From Coprinopsis marcescibilis (Eukaryota > Basidiomycota > Agaricomycetes > Agaricales > Psathyrellaceae), in contig ML210351.1 in NCBI GenBank assembly GCA_004369085.1, positions 1 to 52,169 on the forward strand: a stretch of 52,169 nucleotides of DNA, read 5' to 3'. Positions 1 to 11,499 of this stretch are shown one piece after another; the first letter of the stretch is position 1; every line of letters starts with the position of its first letter. The position numbers were made by a program, and so were the translations under genes. The notes below the pieces were generated by a model, which was given only the letters and a program-made list of their open reading frames with translations, had not been told where the DNA came from and made no database searches.

Positions 1-1567
1 CTCGCCTCTTTCGTCGTCCAAAACTCTACACGAGGTTCAAAAGGGATTGACCTAGCGGTACCAGTTGTATCACCAGCAGCACCAGTAGCACTAGCAGCAA
101 TGCGATCTCTAATCTCCTGAACCATACCCTTGCTCATCTCCTGCAAGAGCTGGTTCCTCAACGCCCGGGAATGAGTAGCGAGGTCGTGTGGCAAATCGTC
201 TACCTCGATGTTTTCTTCTTCCTTCAAAACATCCTCCTTCTCCATGCTAATCCCAACAGCACCCTTCCCGTTCCTCCCCTTGCCACCTGTTGGCGCCAAA
301 CTCCCAACCCCAACCTGCAGCTCCCTCATGCGGTCCTTCCACTCCCTATACTCTTTCGGCGGAATAAACTTCCTCTGCGCCTCTTCCACACTTGCGGGCA
401 AAGGCGCATGCGTCAGATCTGAGATCAAGGTGATGAGCATCAACAGGTCGAGGTTGATACGCACGCTCGGCCTGAGTGGTCGTGGCCCATCCTTTTCGTT
501 TTCCCCACCGTCAGCGATAGACAGAGGGGGAACAGCAGGGACAGGAACATCTCCCTCATCCTTCTCGCCCAACTCGACTGTAACACCCATCTCCTCCAAC
601 ATCTTCACCGTCTTTAGAATCCGGGCATCATAATCCCCTCGTCCCCCTGCACCCTCACCCCGTCCCTCACTACGACCAACCTCCAACCGCGTCAAACGCA
701 TAACGACTTCTGGCACTTCCTCCGTCCCCTCCACCCGATTAGCCCTCGCGGCCTCCACCAACCCCCTCCCCATCCTCAAAACCGAATTATCAAACTCACT
801 CTGTGCGAGCGTCGGCCGGCCATCCCAATCGCTATCCTTGCCCCTGCCTTCGTCCTCATCAGAGTCCGAGTCAGTCAGGTAAGAATCGATCTCTCTAAAC
901 TCGGCTACGAGTCGAGATCTTTTTATCCTGCAATACTTCTCGATTAGCATCGGAACCAAGACGGTACGACCGCGACCTACGTGTTCACTCTTATCCACCT
1001 CCGTCCATTATCAGCCACGACGTCTACTTTCGCTCCAGGGGGCCTGATGATTCCACCCTGCGGCCTCCGCTGCAGTACACCACCCTTCTTCTTCCCATTC
1101 CCAAGCTTCTCCTTCACCCCAGCCAGCTCGACCAGAAACATCTTGAAGACGACCACAACAGGCGGAGGCGCACACGCCACCTCATTCCACACCGATATCA
1201 AATACGGCGCATTCGTCGACAAGGGCGGTCGATGGACCGAGCTCGGGTCATCCAGGAACTACTAGAGATAACTCACGTCAAGTACTACCCCATAACGTAC
1301 ATAGGCGAGACATACCCTTTGAATCACATCCAAATCGACCCTCAATGACTCTTTGAGCTTCTTCAGCCCCGATATGTTGTCCTGCTGCGACCAATGCGGC
1401 GAGCCCGACTCAGTGGTGTGGACGTTACCCCCGTTCAGCTCGAGCTCCAGAGATGAATCGAGGATGGGATAGCGCATGGTTGGAAGCTGAAAGTACGCAA
1501 TCCCCTCGTAGATCTTTTGCAAACGTTCCCTCAGCTGTCTAAGCTCAGGATGCGATTCCGAGTCCAT
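1..1567 (-). CDS. DUF1308 (C7orf25/UPF0415-like) protein, 3' part cut by window edge
   Basis: The start codon is the ATG at 1567-1565 and the protein begins MDSESHPELRQLRERL. The exons are 1567-1301, 1258-981 and 927 to beyond position 1, with introns of 42 nt (GTACGT...TAG) and 53 nt (GTAGGT...GCAG, branch GCTAATC). The joined frame is open to the window edge. The block VDVVADNGRRWIRV matches the VVDVVANGGHTWVKA signature of the human C7orf25 family, and INLDLLMLITLISDLTH matches the conserved VNLDITTLITYVSAL segment, which makes the family call strong. The function of this family is not established. A long charged insert (DSDSDEDEGRGKD and after) lies between the conserved blocks. The first intron is short, so its borders are the least certain part. 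The gene is divergent to the esterase-like gene, with only 66 bp between the start codons. Confidence 0.75.
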
Positions 1568-1633
1568 GGTGATGGTGGGCGTTTGCAAAGCGGCGCTTGA
1601 TCTCAACGTTCAACCTTGGTCCTAACCACCACC

Positions 1634-2527
1634 ATGGCAGACTCACATCTCCACCTCCAAGAACGCACGGACCCAACGCCAAAAAGCAAGCCACAGCCAT
1701 CGAAATCGGCAATCCCAGTCCCATTCGCCTACTACCCAAGCGACGACGGGACAGACGAGAATCTCCTAATCCTATTCCACGGTCTAGGCTAGCAGCATTC
1801 ACTCGTATTCCAAGTCGTATTCTAACCCTGGCCACCAGGCGACACACACATCCCATTCGCAAAGCTAGGGCGAACCCTAAAGCTGCCCCAGACAGCCATA
1901 CTCGCATTGCGAGCAACCGAACAGTCAGTCTACTAGCTAATCGTCCAACATATAACATATAACCCCAACAGAATACCATTCTTCGACCAAGGAGCGTACC
2001 AATGGTACCCCGCCTTCGACAACCTCGGCGACCAGATCCAACACCCAAACCCCACACACGCCCTGCACTGGCTATCCAGCCTCCTCAGCCTGCTCACCAC
2101 CTCCCTCCACTGGTCGCCCCACCAGATCCATCTGTTTGGGTTCGGACAGGGCGGTAGCATCGCTGCAGAGCTCGCAATAAAGTTCTGGAAGGACCAGTTG
2201 TCCAGCTCAAGTTCAAATACTTCGCTCGGATCCCTAATAGCAATATCAGCCCCCCTCATCTCCCACCCAACACTCCAAACACCCTCACCCACACCCGTCC
2301 TCTTCGTACACCGCCCCCAACCTTCGGACGACGCCCTCCCACCCAGCACCCTCGGCTCCTACAAAAAAGGCTTCCAAACAGTGACCGAAGTCAAACTCGG
2401 CGCAAACAAGTCCGGAATGCCTTCCTCAAGAGAAGAGATGGAACCTATCATGAGATTCTGGAGCGAGAGGCTGGGAAAGAGGAGGATGGATGGGCTGTAC
2501 GAGGTTATGAGCGGAACCGCGTCTTAG
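1634..2527 (+). CDS. Phospholipase/carboxylesterase-family alpha/beta hydrolase, probably a pseudoenzyme (264 aa)
   Basis: The start at 1634 sits in a strong context (ACCACCATGG). The exons are 1634-1787, 1839-1923 and 1972-2527, giving 264 residues. The family marks are HGLGD at 49-53 (oxyanion-hole strand), QWYPAFD near 90-96 and LFGFGQGG at 134-141. The last is the nucleophile elbow, normally G-x-S-x-G, but here residue 138 is Gly, so no catalytic Ser is present. No clear histidine is seen in the C-terminal catalytic position either (GANKSGMPSSREEME). I therefore call it a catalytically dead or strongly changed member. The first intron keeps the HGLGD motif only if it uses a GC donor (GCTAGC at 1788); the nearby GT donor at 1782 also stays in frame but deletes Leu-Gly. 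The gene converges on the Snf5 gene, whose stop is 261 bp away. Confidence 0.8.
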
Positions 2528-2788
2528 CATAAGCTTAAAGAGTCGAGGACAAAATATATTCACTTCAGAAAAAACCTTCAAGATCAAACGGATATACAAG
2601 AGAAAGATAACAAACAAAGACGTAAAAATGCAACAAGAAAAAGGTAACTCGCAGTCATAGTCGTAATAGTAGTAATCAATGTGCCATAGTCACGTAGCAA
2701 GCTAGTTTAGTTAGGTAGAGAGAGATAGAAACATCAATCGAAAGGGATGACAGCAATAATAGTAACCTGCCCACAACGTCCAAAACAC

Positions 2789-5700
2789 TCAAGAAGCAGC
2801 AGTCTGCGACCCATCCACACTACCACCTCCACCCTTCCCTCCCCCACCGGCACCACTACCGGCACTAATAACACCTCCACCCAACCGCTCATTAACACGC
2901 TGCCGATGCAGCCTATTCTTCAAATGAACCTCATAGTTCGACAATGTCTCCCCCGGCCCAGGAGTATACAACTACCAAAAACCATCTCAGTCAACACCCA
3001 ATAATCATCAAAATAACAGAAACCCCACCTTTCCAGGACAGTCCAAACACTTGATCCTCCACTCTGGCGTCGTAGTCGTCTTTCTCAAAATAACATCAAA
3101 CTTGTCATTCGTATACTTTTTCTGCATCGCATGCATCGCGTTCGTCAGCCATTCCGGTGGCTAAACGGGTGCTGATGAGCAAAAAGATTACAAGCGGCGA
3201 GGAAAAAACAGACCCTTACCCAAACCTTTTGAGGCCCATTCACAGGCGCAGAAGCCGACCCCGAACTCGACGAAACAGGAGCAACACTCTCTTTATCCTT
3301 TTCCCTCCCCCCGTCCTTCTCTTTTTCCTTCTTTTCCTTCTCCTTTTCTTTATCCCTATCCTTCCTCTCCTTCTCATCCCTCTCCTTCTGTTCCCTCTCC
3401 CTCTCAGCCCTCAAAGTCTCCTTCTCCTTCCTACTCGCATTCCCATTCACCCTCGAGCGCACAGCAAGCGGCAACCCCTCTCCCTCACTAGACGCAGAAC
3501 TAACAGGCGACATCGGCTCATCATCACCCAACATCTCCATCCCTCCCCCCGCTCCACCCCCTCCAGAACCACCCATCAACCCACCCCTAACAGCCGGAGA
3601 CCCCCCAAACTCTCTCGGCGTATTCACCTCGGACGCAAGCCCGGGCGTAGACCTACTCCCAGACGGTCCAGCACCAGACGGCCCAGCCGCAGACGACCCT
3701 CGCGCCGCAGCGGCCCGAGCAGCAGCAGCAGCAGCAGCCGCACCCCCCTTCTTCTTGCTAACCGGCACCCTCGCCTCAGCCTCCCTCTTCGCCAACCCAC
3801 TATGCCACTCCGCATCAGGGTTCCACTCCGCAGGCCTCGGCCTCCTATGTCGATGCCAATACTTGCCACAGGTCCCACACTGCGACTTGTCCCCCAACGG
3901 TCCCTTCCTCCTCCCAATCGCAATGCTCTCCGGACACCCGCAGTTCGAGCAATGCCACACCCCATCGATGAAATTCGGGTGTTGGCCGTCCACGAATTCT
4001 TGTGCTTTGGCTTCCCGCTCGAGTTCTTTGGCACGGCGTGCGTTCAGCAGGCGGTTGCGGTATTCGAGTTGCGGGATCGGCTGCACGATCGGCGGGTCGT
4101 TCTCCAACGGAGCAGGCAAGCTGTTCACATCCGCAGCAGTGGAAAGCGTAGGCGCAGCGACCTGTGCCCTCGGCCGCAAAACCGACGAAGGGAACGAAGG
4201 GCCCTTGAACAACCCCTTGACCTTCTTCTCCTTGACCGGCATGATGTTCGGCGGCGGTTGAACAGGCTGTGCACTGACACTCGGCAACGGCGCATTAGCA
4301 AGCGGCGGCGAATACGACGAATTGCTATTCTCCGACGCCACCATGTTGGCAATCGTCAGCGAAGCAGCAGCAGCAGCCGCACGTCGACTGGACGTAGGAG
4401 CAGCAGAAGCAACCGCCAGCGCCATCGTAGCAGGGTCCAACTCTGGGAACCCAACCGCTGGTGTCCTGTACGTCCTTATAGGCTCTCGGTCAGGCAACGC
4501 CACTCCCCTCCTGCCACGTGTATTCCTCTTGCGTCGTTTATTCAGATCCTTGTCCCGTTCCTTCTCAGTCCGGTCAATTTCTCCATCAGAAAGGTAGTTG
4601 AGCGTCGGCGTAAACTGCGAGACTTCGCCAGGTGCACGCGCACCAGACACCAACGAAGGAAGGAAGGATTGCCGTAGCTCGTCGTCTTGGATAAACGATC
4701 CGTCGTTGATATGACCAACAAGGAAGAGTGATTTTTGGTACGTCTGAACCTGCTCTCGGATAGAGTGTGCAATGCTCGTCCTAATGGAAAGATGCCAAAT
4801 GAGCAACCAAACCCGCAAAGTAAAATAAAAAGGACGCACTTGAACTCTCCACCCAACCCCAAATCCCGAGTATACACCTCCGCAAACTCTTCAGGCGTGA
4901 CCTCCGTACCCTCGATATCCCACTCAAACTGATCATCGAGCTTCATAGATCCAACAATAATATCAAGCTACCAACCATTTATCAGAACCCCACCTAAACT
5001 TAAAAGCCAACGCACGCACCTTGATCACAATCCTCATTTCCTCATGCATCGTCGCCTCATTCAACGGAATCTCATGCAACGACAACAACGCATTCTCCTT
5101 CTGATCTCCCGGCAACCTGATCGCAGCCGCAACCGCCAAATCATCATCCTCATCCTCTTCTTCATCCTCCACATCCGCCTCGTCGCCGTCCGCATTCTCC
5201 CTCTTTACAACGCCTTCCTCCTTTTTCACCCTCTTCGCCATCTTGCCCCTTTTCTTGTTCGACACACCGACTCGCATGACCCTCACTCTTCGACGCCACG
5301 CTTTCCACCACTCCAACGACCGCTCGTCAAGCTTCCCGCGAGCTACAAGCTCTGCTTCATCAGGCTTGGTAGGCGGCTTCACACGCACCAAATCCGTATC
5401 CGACGCAAGCCCATCGAACTGGAACGAATGCGACCGAAAGTCTGCAATCTGGTCATGAATCGACTTGGCAATAACCCCGTGGTACGAAAGCGGCAGGTTG
5501 TAATCTTCAACCAACGACTGCGCAAAATGTTCAGGAGTGACAACAGGGTCTACGCAACGAATAAGCACAAGCCTTCGCAGTTAAAAATCAAATTAGACCC
5601 ACCGTTCATGTTCCAGATAAACGTATCCCGCATCCGATGATGTTCCACGTCAAACTCCAGTCGGATCGGAATAAGCTGCTCAGGTCTATCCGCCTCCTCC

Positions 5701-8130
5701 GCGTTCAATCGTCTCGGCCTAAAACACAAAACTCATCAGCGACCTATACCTTTCCACCAAACCAAAAACAAACACCCACACTTTCAACCCCTCCCTCTTA
5801 ATCTTATTCCTCGACCTGCTCTGATGGGCACCCCTCGACCTCGGCGGGTACCTCACATCAAACAGCTCCTTATCAACTGGCGCATACCCTCCCCCCCTCA
5901 CATTCGAAAACACAGGCAACCGCCTATACTTGGTCATATTGCTCCAAAACCACTCCTTATCCGCCACGAACCCTCCAGGCCCCGGATGCCTCTTCATCAC
6001 CACACCAGCCGCCCCACTCGCAGGCGGCTTCAACCCACGCGGAATGCCACTGGTCCCCTTGTCCCACCACATCCCGCTCCTCAAAAACGCCTCCCGGACT
6101 TCCTCGTTCATACCCTCCTTCATCTTTTTATACGACCGCTCCTCATACTCCTTATCCTTGGTCATCCATTCCTGAATATTCTCGATTTCGTTGGAGGTGA
6201 GAGCAGGGATGAGGGTAAGAGAATCGACGAGCGGGACGGGCGTTACTTTTGTCACGCTCGGATTGAGGTTGACGTTGGCGGGCAGGGGCGGTAGAGCGGG
6301 AATTACGGGCCCCAGTGGTGCGCCCCCGGACGTGGCGGCGATGGGAATCTTGGAATCATGAGAAACGGTGGGTGAGGCGATGGAGGGTGGTACGTTGGGT
6401 ATCGAGTTGGTTGGGAGCATAGGGAGCGCGGACGGTGGCATGGAGGACCCAGATGGTGTTGCTGACACACCCCGAGGTGATTGGACTGCACCTGGTGTCA
6501 AGGGAGGAATCATTGGGTTCATAACGTTGAGCGCGTTGGAGACAATGGGTGACGAAAGCACCGTTGGGTCGATTCCGCCAATAGAGCCCGTCGACATAGA
6601 GGGTGTCATCTGCATCGGCGCCGAACGCACATTTCCTCCCATAGCAGCTGGCGTGGGGGTGCCCGGTAACATCCCAGACTTGATTCCCATTGGACTGGAA
6701 TTGCCTCCCATATGGTTAATACCCATGTTCATCTGGTTCGGAAGCTGAGAGATGTTGTTCATGTTCATCGCGTTCATGTTGCCCATATTGCCGAGGTTGT
6801 TGATATTGTTCATGTTGCCTATTCCGCCCATGTTGTTGATAGCGTTCATATTGTTCATCGTGTTCATCGACATCTGCATCGCGTTGAGTTGGTTCATTGC
6901 CATGGGGTTCATCGAGCCCGGGCCTCCTGTACCCATGTTGTTCATCTGAGGCATCCCTCCGGCAAGTTGGCTCAAACTCATCCCCCCAGGCCCAACATTG
7001 CCAGCCATTAAAGGCGCACCAGGATTAGGATGTGAGGAAGTAGGTTGAGGAGTGCTAGGGATACCGCCAATGAGGCCTTGGATGTTACCCATGGATCCCA
7101 TGGAGGCTGTCGAAGAAGATGCTGAAAGAGAAGGGGGAGGTGGCATAGAGTTTTGTCGCTGGCGCTGCTGTGGCTGCTGCTGCTGCTGCTGTTGCTGCAT
7201 CATCGTTGGGCTCATGCCCATTCCACCCATATTGTTCATCGGCATTCCACCCATATTTCCCATCTGTCCAAACGAGTCGACCATCATTGGGTTGACGCCT
7301 CCCAAACCCATACCCATGTTCATGCCCATCTGGTTCATGTTCCCCATATTCGCGTTCATTCCCATCATGTTCATGTTCATAGCGCTGTCTGGACGCGGAC
7401 TACTCGTCTGTCGCCGCTGCATAGCTGCCATTTGCTGCATCTGCTGTTGGTGGTGGTGCAGTTGTTGCTGTTGCTGTTGTTGCTGCTGCTGCATGGCGGC
7501 CATTTGCTGGTGCTCTGGGGTATCTCTGTCACCATTTTCACCGAGTTTTCGCTTTCCGACACGCAAAAACGAAGGACTGCCAGGAGTTTGGGTAGGTGTG
7601 GTTGGGGGTGGTGAGCCCTGCTGGGGTGGTGAGGTGACACCCTGGGGCGTTGGCGGGGGGGATTGGTGTGATGCCAAAGACTTGGCTGCGATTTGGGGCG
7701 TACCCATCCTTGACTGGGGTCTTCCGGTATTCATTTGTGCCAGACGCTGCTGCTGATTGTTGTGCAACACCCGCTGAACTTCCCGCTGAACCTGCATTTG
7801 GAACTGGGCCTGCAGCTGGGGGGTCATGCCCTGCACAGGTGTTCCACCTTGCGCGAGCTTCTGGGACATCTGGTGGGTAATTTGTTGATGGAGGGCTTGT
7901 ATTTGCTGGGGGGAGATGGCATCTGGGCGGTGGGACATGGAGGTGCCCGGACGAGACATCGCGCCCGTTGACATGGCGGTTGGTGGACGCGGTGGCGGAG
8001 GCTGCATGGCCATCTTCTGCTGCATCATCATGCGCTGCTGGTTGGCCAACTGCTGCTGATGGAAGTTGACATCGTTCATGGAGGGATTGTGGACGACGGC
8101 GGGGGGAAATGTTTGTTGACTCGGATTCAT
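2789..8130 (-). CDS. snf5: Snf5/SMARCB1 subunit of SWI/SNF chromatin remodeller (1,663 aa)
   Basis: Seven exons: 8130-5789, 5718-5603, 5549-5020, 4967-4840, 4780-3220, 3160-3029 and 2971-2789. All phases agree and give 1,663 residues. The first 780 residues are Gln/Met/Asn/Pro-rich, with two polyQ runs. Snf5 repeat 1 starts near residue 798 (PIRLEFDVEHHRMRDTF, then PVVTPEHFAQSLVEDY). Repeat 2 starts near 988 (MRIVIKLDII, then LDDQFEWDIEG, TPEEFAEVYTRDLGLGGEFK). They are separated by a basic/acidic linker of about 130 residues. A GATA-type finger CX2C-X20-CX2C lies near 1316-1343 (CSNCGC...CGTCGK), followed by a charged Lys/Glu-rich stretch and the C-terminal block CPGKLYTPGPGE. Snf5 scaffolds SWI/SNF (or RSC) on the nucleosome in the nucleus. 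The donor of intron 1 (GTTGAA at 5788) is weak but is the one I found that keeps the frame. Animal SMARCB1 is far shorter. Confidence 0.93.
7172..7199 (-). repeat. CAG/CAA trinucleotide run coding polyglutamine in snf5
   Basis: The plus strand shows consecutive CTG/TTG triplets, read on the minus strand as a run of glutamines in the low-complexity N-terminal half of Snf5. It is a coding microsatellite and likely to vary in length between strains. Confidence 0.85.
7461..7494 (-). repeat. Second CAG/CAA run coding polyglutamine in snf5
   Basis: About ten consecutive Gln codons with mixed CAG and CAA, followed by a His/Gln stretch. Such tracts are typical of Snf5 and other activator-contacting subunits in fungi. 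Confidence 0.85.
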
Positions 8131-9173
8131 GGACGAAAAAGCGTGTTGGTAGTAGGAAAGGTCACGGTGTCACTAGGGTCAAGGGTTGTCACATCAATGT
8201 CACACGCTCGTCGACACTGGCAGCGACGACGACCTCTAGCTCGACGACGACGCGCACCACGGGCACAGCGACAATGGAATAGCGAACGACAGCGGACAAC
8301 GATCTGATTCCGCGCTCAACAACGCCGGGAATTAGCTGGCTTAAAAAATCTCCGTTCCTTGATCGCTCGGCTTCCCCGCTCAGCTCAGCCCCCTGATCCA
8401 GTCCAGGCAGAATGTACCCAATAACTATCACAGATTAGCCCGGATATCGTCCTCATGACATCCATGTGCTTCCCTATCCTAGTCACAAGTCAATCTGTCA
8501 GCTATTATGCTCTCCGAAGATCCCGTGAAACAGGTCAGTATGATTCTTATGGTTACTCATTCTCACTCTGCTGCCTTATCCAGTGTGTGAGAGCCTTTGC
8601 ACTGCCGTATGTGTTTTCATGCGTTATGCGGTGATGTCGAATTCTCTTCCGATATTCTCTCGGTCCGTCTCCAGCGTCTTGAGCTTGCTTTTTACGTATG
8701 TTTCAGCCACATGAGGCCTACTTCTCAAAGTCCCAGCCAGTGAGCCATAAATGCTATTCTTGGACTTTTACTGAACCCTGAGTGCTGCGTACAGAATCTC
8801 GGGGCGAGGCCCGGCCCTCCTGGGATTAAAAAAAGGCACTATGTATGACGCGCTGATAGGCGCTTCCATAGCCATTCCATCATCCGTCCCATCGCCTACC
8901 CATTGATATTACCTTGGCCCCAATGCAGGCGAATACAATGAGTGGCCCAGGAGAAACCATCAGTGCCATCACCACGCTTTCCTTTGTGAACTGTCCTCGG
9001 AGTGAGGAAATGTCGCTCAGCCCATTATCCTTGCCCAAGTGCCGTTGCCTTTCACAGAATAAGGAAATGATGAAAGGTATATAATACGCCTTCTGTGAGA
9101 GGTAAATCTCACCTTTACAACCCACCACACCGTTCTCCCCCAACGTCTTTGAAAGTCTATAATTTCCCCTGTC
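8131..9173. other. Intergenic region between divergent snf5 and kinase gene 1
   Basis: About 1.04 kb separates the two divergent start codons. I see no convincing coding exon. The ORFs here lack Kozak contexts, splice sites that would extend them, and recognisable motifs. It should hold both promoters; the only clear element is the TATA-like box near 9078. Confidence 0.6.
9078..9086 (+). promoter_or_regulatory. TATA-like box upstream of kinase gene 1
   Basis: TATATAATA lies 96 bp before the start codon at 9174, a normal spacing for a fungal TATA element. There is no transcript evidence, so this is positional inference. Confidence 0.4.
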
Positions 9174-11499
9174 ATGACGCACCGCCCAGTGACCCCTCCG
9201 CTTGCCGAAGAAGTCAATGCAACATTCATTGTGAGCAACAAGACTTCTCCTTCGGTGTTTTCCATCAAGGTCGAGACACCGTCCCCTTCTCTCAACGCCT
9301 CCGGCCCTTCTGGCTATCCCGCCCGTCCGTCTTCACCAACCACCCCGTCGAGGCGCAAGCGAACCAACCTCCCATCCCACTGCACCCCTCTAAATCTCCC
9401 TTTGTATTCTCGCCGAGAGAAAAGCGTTGAAATCGACTTTGAGCGGAAGGACAACGAGGCGCAGGATTATGCTTCTCTCAACGACAATTATGCCTACCCC
9501 AAAAGGCCCGACGAGATAGAAGAAGTCGCTCGGGCTCCTACTCTCGAATCAAGGGCACGCAGACTGCGCCTTTACGAGCAGACAGAAAGAAGGGATACCG
9601 AACAATTCATCGAGGACAGACCAGAAAAGTTCCGCATTAAAGAAGAAGCGAAAATCCAAGAAGCCCTCCTTACCCTCCCTCAAAATCAAGGCACACGTCT
9701 CACTTCCCTCATTGAACAGCTCGCCTCGCAAGACCTTTTCCCCCGCGATAAAGACACCAGCGCCAATGCGGACATCAAAGCTTTCCAAACCACAGTCGCA
9801 ACCCAGTACCTCGCAAACGGTGCAGCAACCGGCACCTCTTACAAAGTCATCCAGCGCAAAGTCACCGCCTCTGACGGCCTCCTCCAAAGTGCAGACGGAG
9901 GCGTCATCTCCCTCACCCGCGAGATCGTCCCTTTGCTCGAGGACAAAAAGACCGAATGGATATTCCAGCCTCGCAGGCTGCTCGGTGCCCTTAAACTACC
10001 CGCTAACCCCATCACCGCAATCATCACCAATGCAGCGTTCAAGATGGCGTACTGCAACGAAGGTAGCGATGGCAATAGAGAAATTGGGCTGTACAAGCAC
10101 GTTGGCCCCAAGCCAGAAGATATTGGCTGGGGAATCAAGTGCGCGGATATCTGGTACGGCTGGTACCCCCGTTCCAGAACATCAGACTTCACCGCCGAAA
10201 GACTCGTAGTACTCAAGAGCTACCTAAAAAGCAGCGATAAAGTCGCGAATCGCCAATTCGTCCTGCGCAACGAGCTACGCGCTCAACGACGGCTCGCCGC
10301 CAAATCTACCAAAATGTCCCTGTTCGTTTTGGCGATCGACGCTTGCGTCGAAGACAACGAACATTATTTCTTGGTTATGGTAAGCAACATCACCCCTCGA
10401 CTCGCTCTAAGACCAAAGTCAAGCGGACTTTTACAGCCACAGATGTACTGCAGCCTCTTAGACTTATTCCGGAAGCCCAAGAAATACGACATTGATATTC
10501 AGAAACACGGACGGCGCTGGGCTGCCCAACTGGTACGTCCTATCCTCCAATCCCCTCTCTATCAAACCAACTAACTGCGTTCTCTTAGGCAACCGCTATT
10601 TCCCATGGCCACCAAAGCGGCCTGATCCACCGCGACGTCTCCCCTTCTAACATCCTTATCACCCACTCGCTCACGATCAAACCCAGCGACTTTGCCTTAG
10701 CCTGGGTCTCCCCTGAACATTCCGCGCCCCTCCAGTCGCAACTCGACAACCCCTCCGCTGTCTACGCTTACAAATTCAAAGGCACCACCGGATACACCGC
10801 TCCAGAAGTCATGAAAACGCGCTATGCAAGCCAATGCAAGAAACAAGCCTACGATAGCGACGTGGACGAAGAGAAAAGGAACCGTGCCGTGTATGGCCCC
10901 GCGGCGGATTGGTTCAGCATTGGGGTCGTACTCGCTGAAATGATGCAGCTCGGCGAATTCTGGGTACGTCTCCTTCCCGCATCTCCTCGGTGGTGGTCCA
11001 AGATGCTCAAGCATTACGCCCTAATAGAACCGGTTCCCTACCGAAGCGCTCTACACCGAATTCATTGGCAGCAGCTATGAATGGAGGAGCCGTTTCCTGG
11101 AAGAATTCGGGCTCAAGGGCAGGATTATGTGGCTCGTGCGTGGGGTACGTCTTCACCCCAAGTTCCACCCCTTTACCAACCCCACTAACCCTTTTCTACT
11201 ATTGATAGCTCCTCAAGCCAGACCCTAAAGAGCACTACGACTATCATAACATCTTCCGCCACCCCTTCTTCGATACCGGGAGCAATTCCTCCAGCTTCGA
11301 TAACATTGCCGAGCACGCACGGCGCCAACCCATCGTCAAGCCCCATTCCATCAACTACAACCTCCAAAAGCCCAAGATGACGACAATGGTTTGGTGTGGC
11401 ATGACACCTGCACAGACGCCTGCCTTGGAGAGGGCGGATATGGGGTACGCGTGGATCAATTTGACCGGGAGATGGGCAAGGCCTTTGGCGTTAGTTTAG
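9174..11499 (+). CDS. Protein kinase-like protein 1 (694 aa), DFG changed to DFA
   Basis: Five exons: 9174-10379, 10437-10532, 10589-10963, 11028-11144 and 11209-11499, all in phase 0. The first ~290 residues are low-complexity and charged. The kinase fold follows: VVLKSY gives the likely beta-3 lysine, IHRDVSPSN (residues 447-455) is the catalytic loop with Asp450 and Asn455, and SDFALAW (467-473) takes the place of DFG, with Gly replaced by Ala. GYTAPEV is the APE motif, and ADWFSIGVVLAE is helix F. The HRDVSPSN form recalls fungal-specific kinases of the FunK1 type, but activation segment and helix F also resemble kinases 2 and 3 nearby. Substrate unknown. Intron 1 has tandem acceptors (TTACAG then CCACAG) that would add or drop Pro-Gln. 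The gene converges on kinase gene 2. Confidence 0.85.

Noticed and set aside
1261..1276. A 15-18 nt intron in the DUF1308 gene (GTGAGT...TAG)
   Set aside because: Below any plausible fungal intron size; the GTACGT donor at 1300 gives 42 nt and keeps phase.
3157..4677. 506-codon plus-strand ORF opposite snf5
   Set aside because: Arg/Pro/Leu-rich mirror of low-complexity Snf5 codons on the other strand; no independent evidence.
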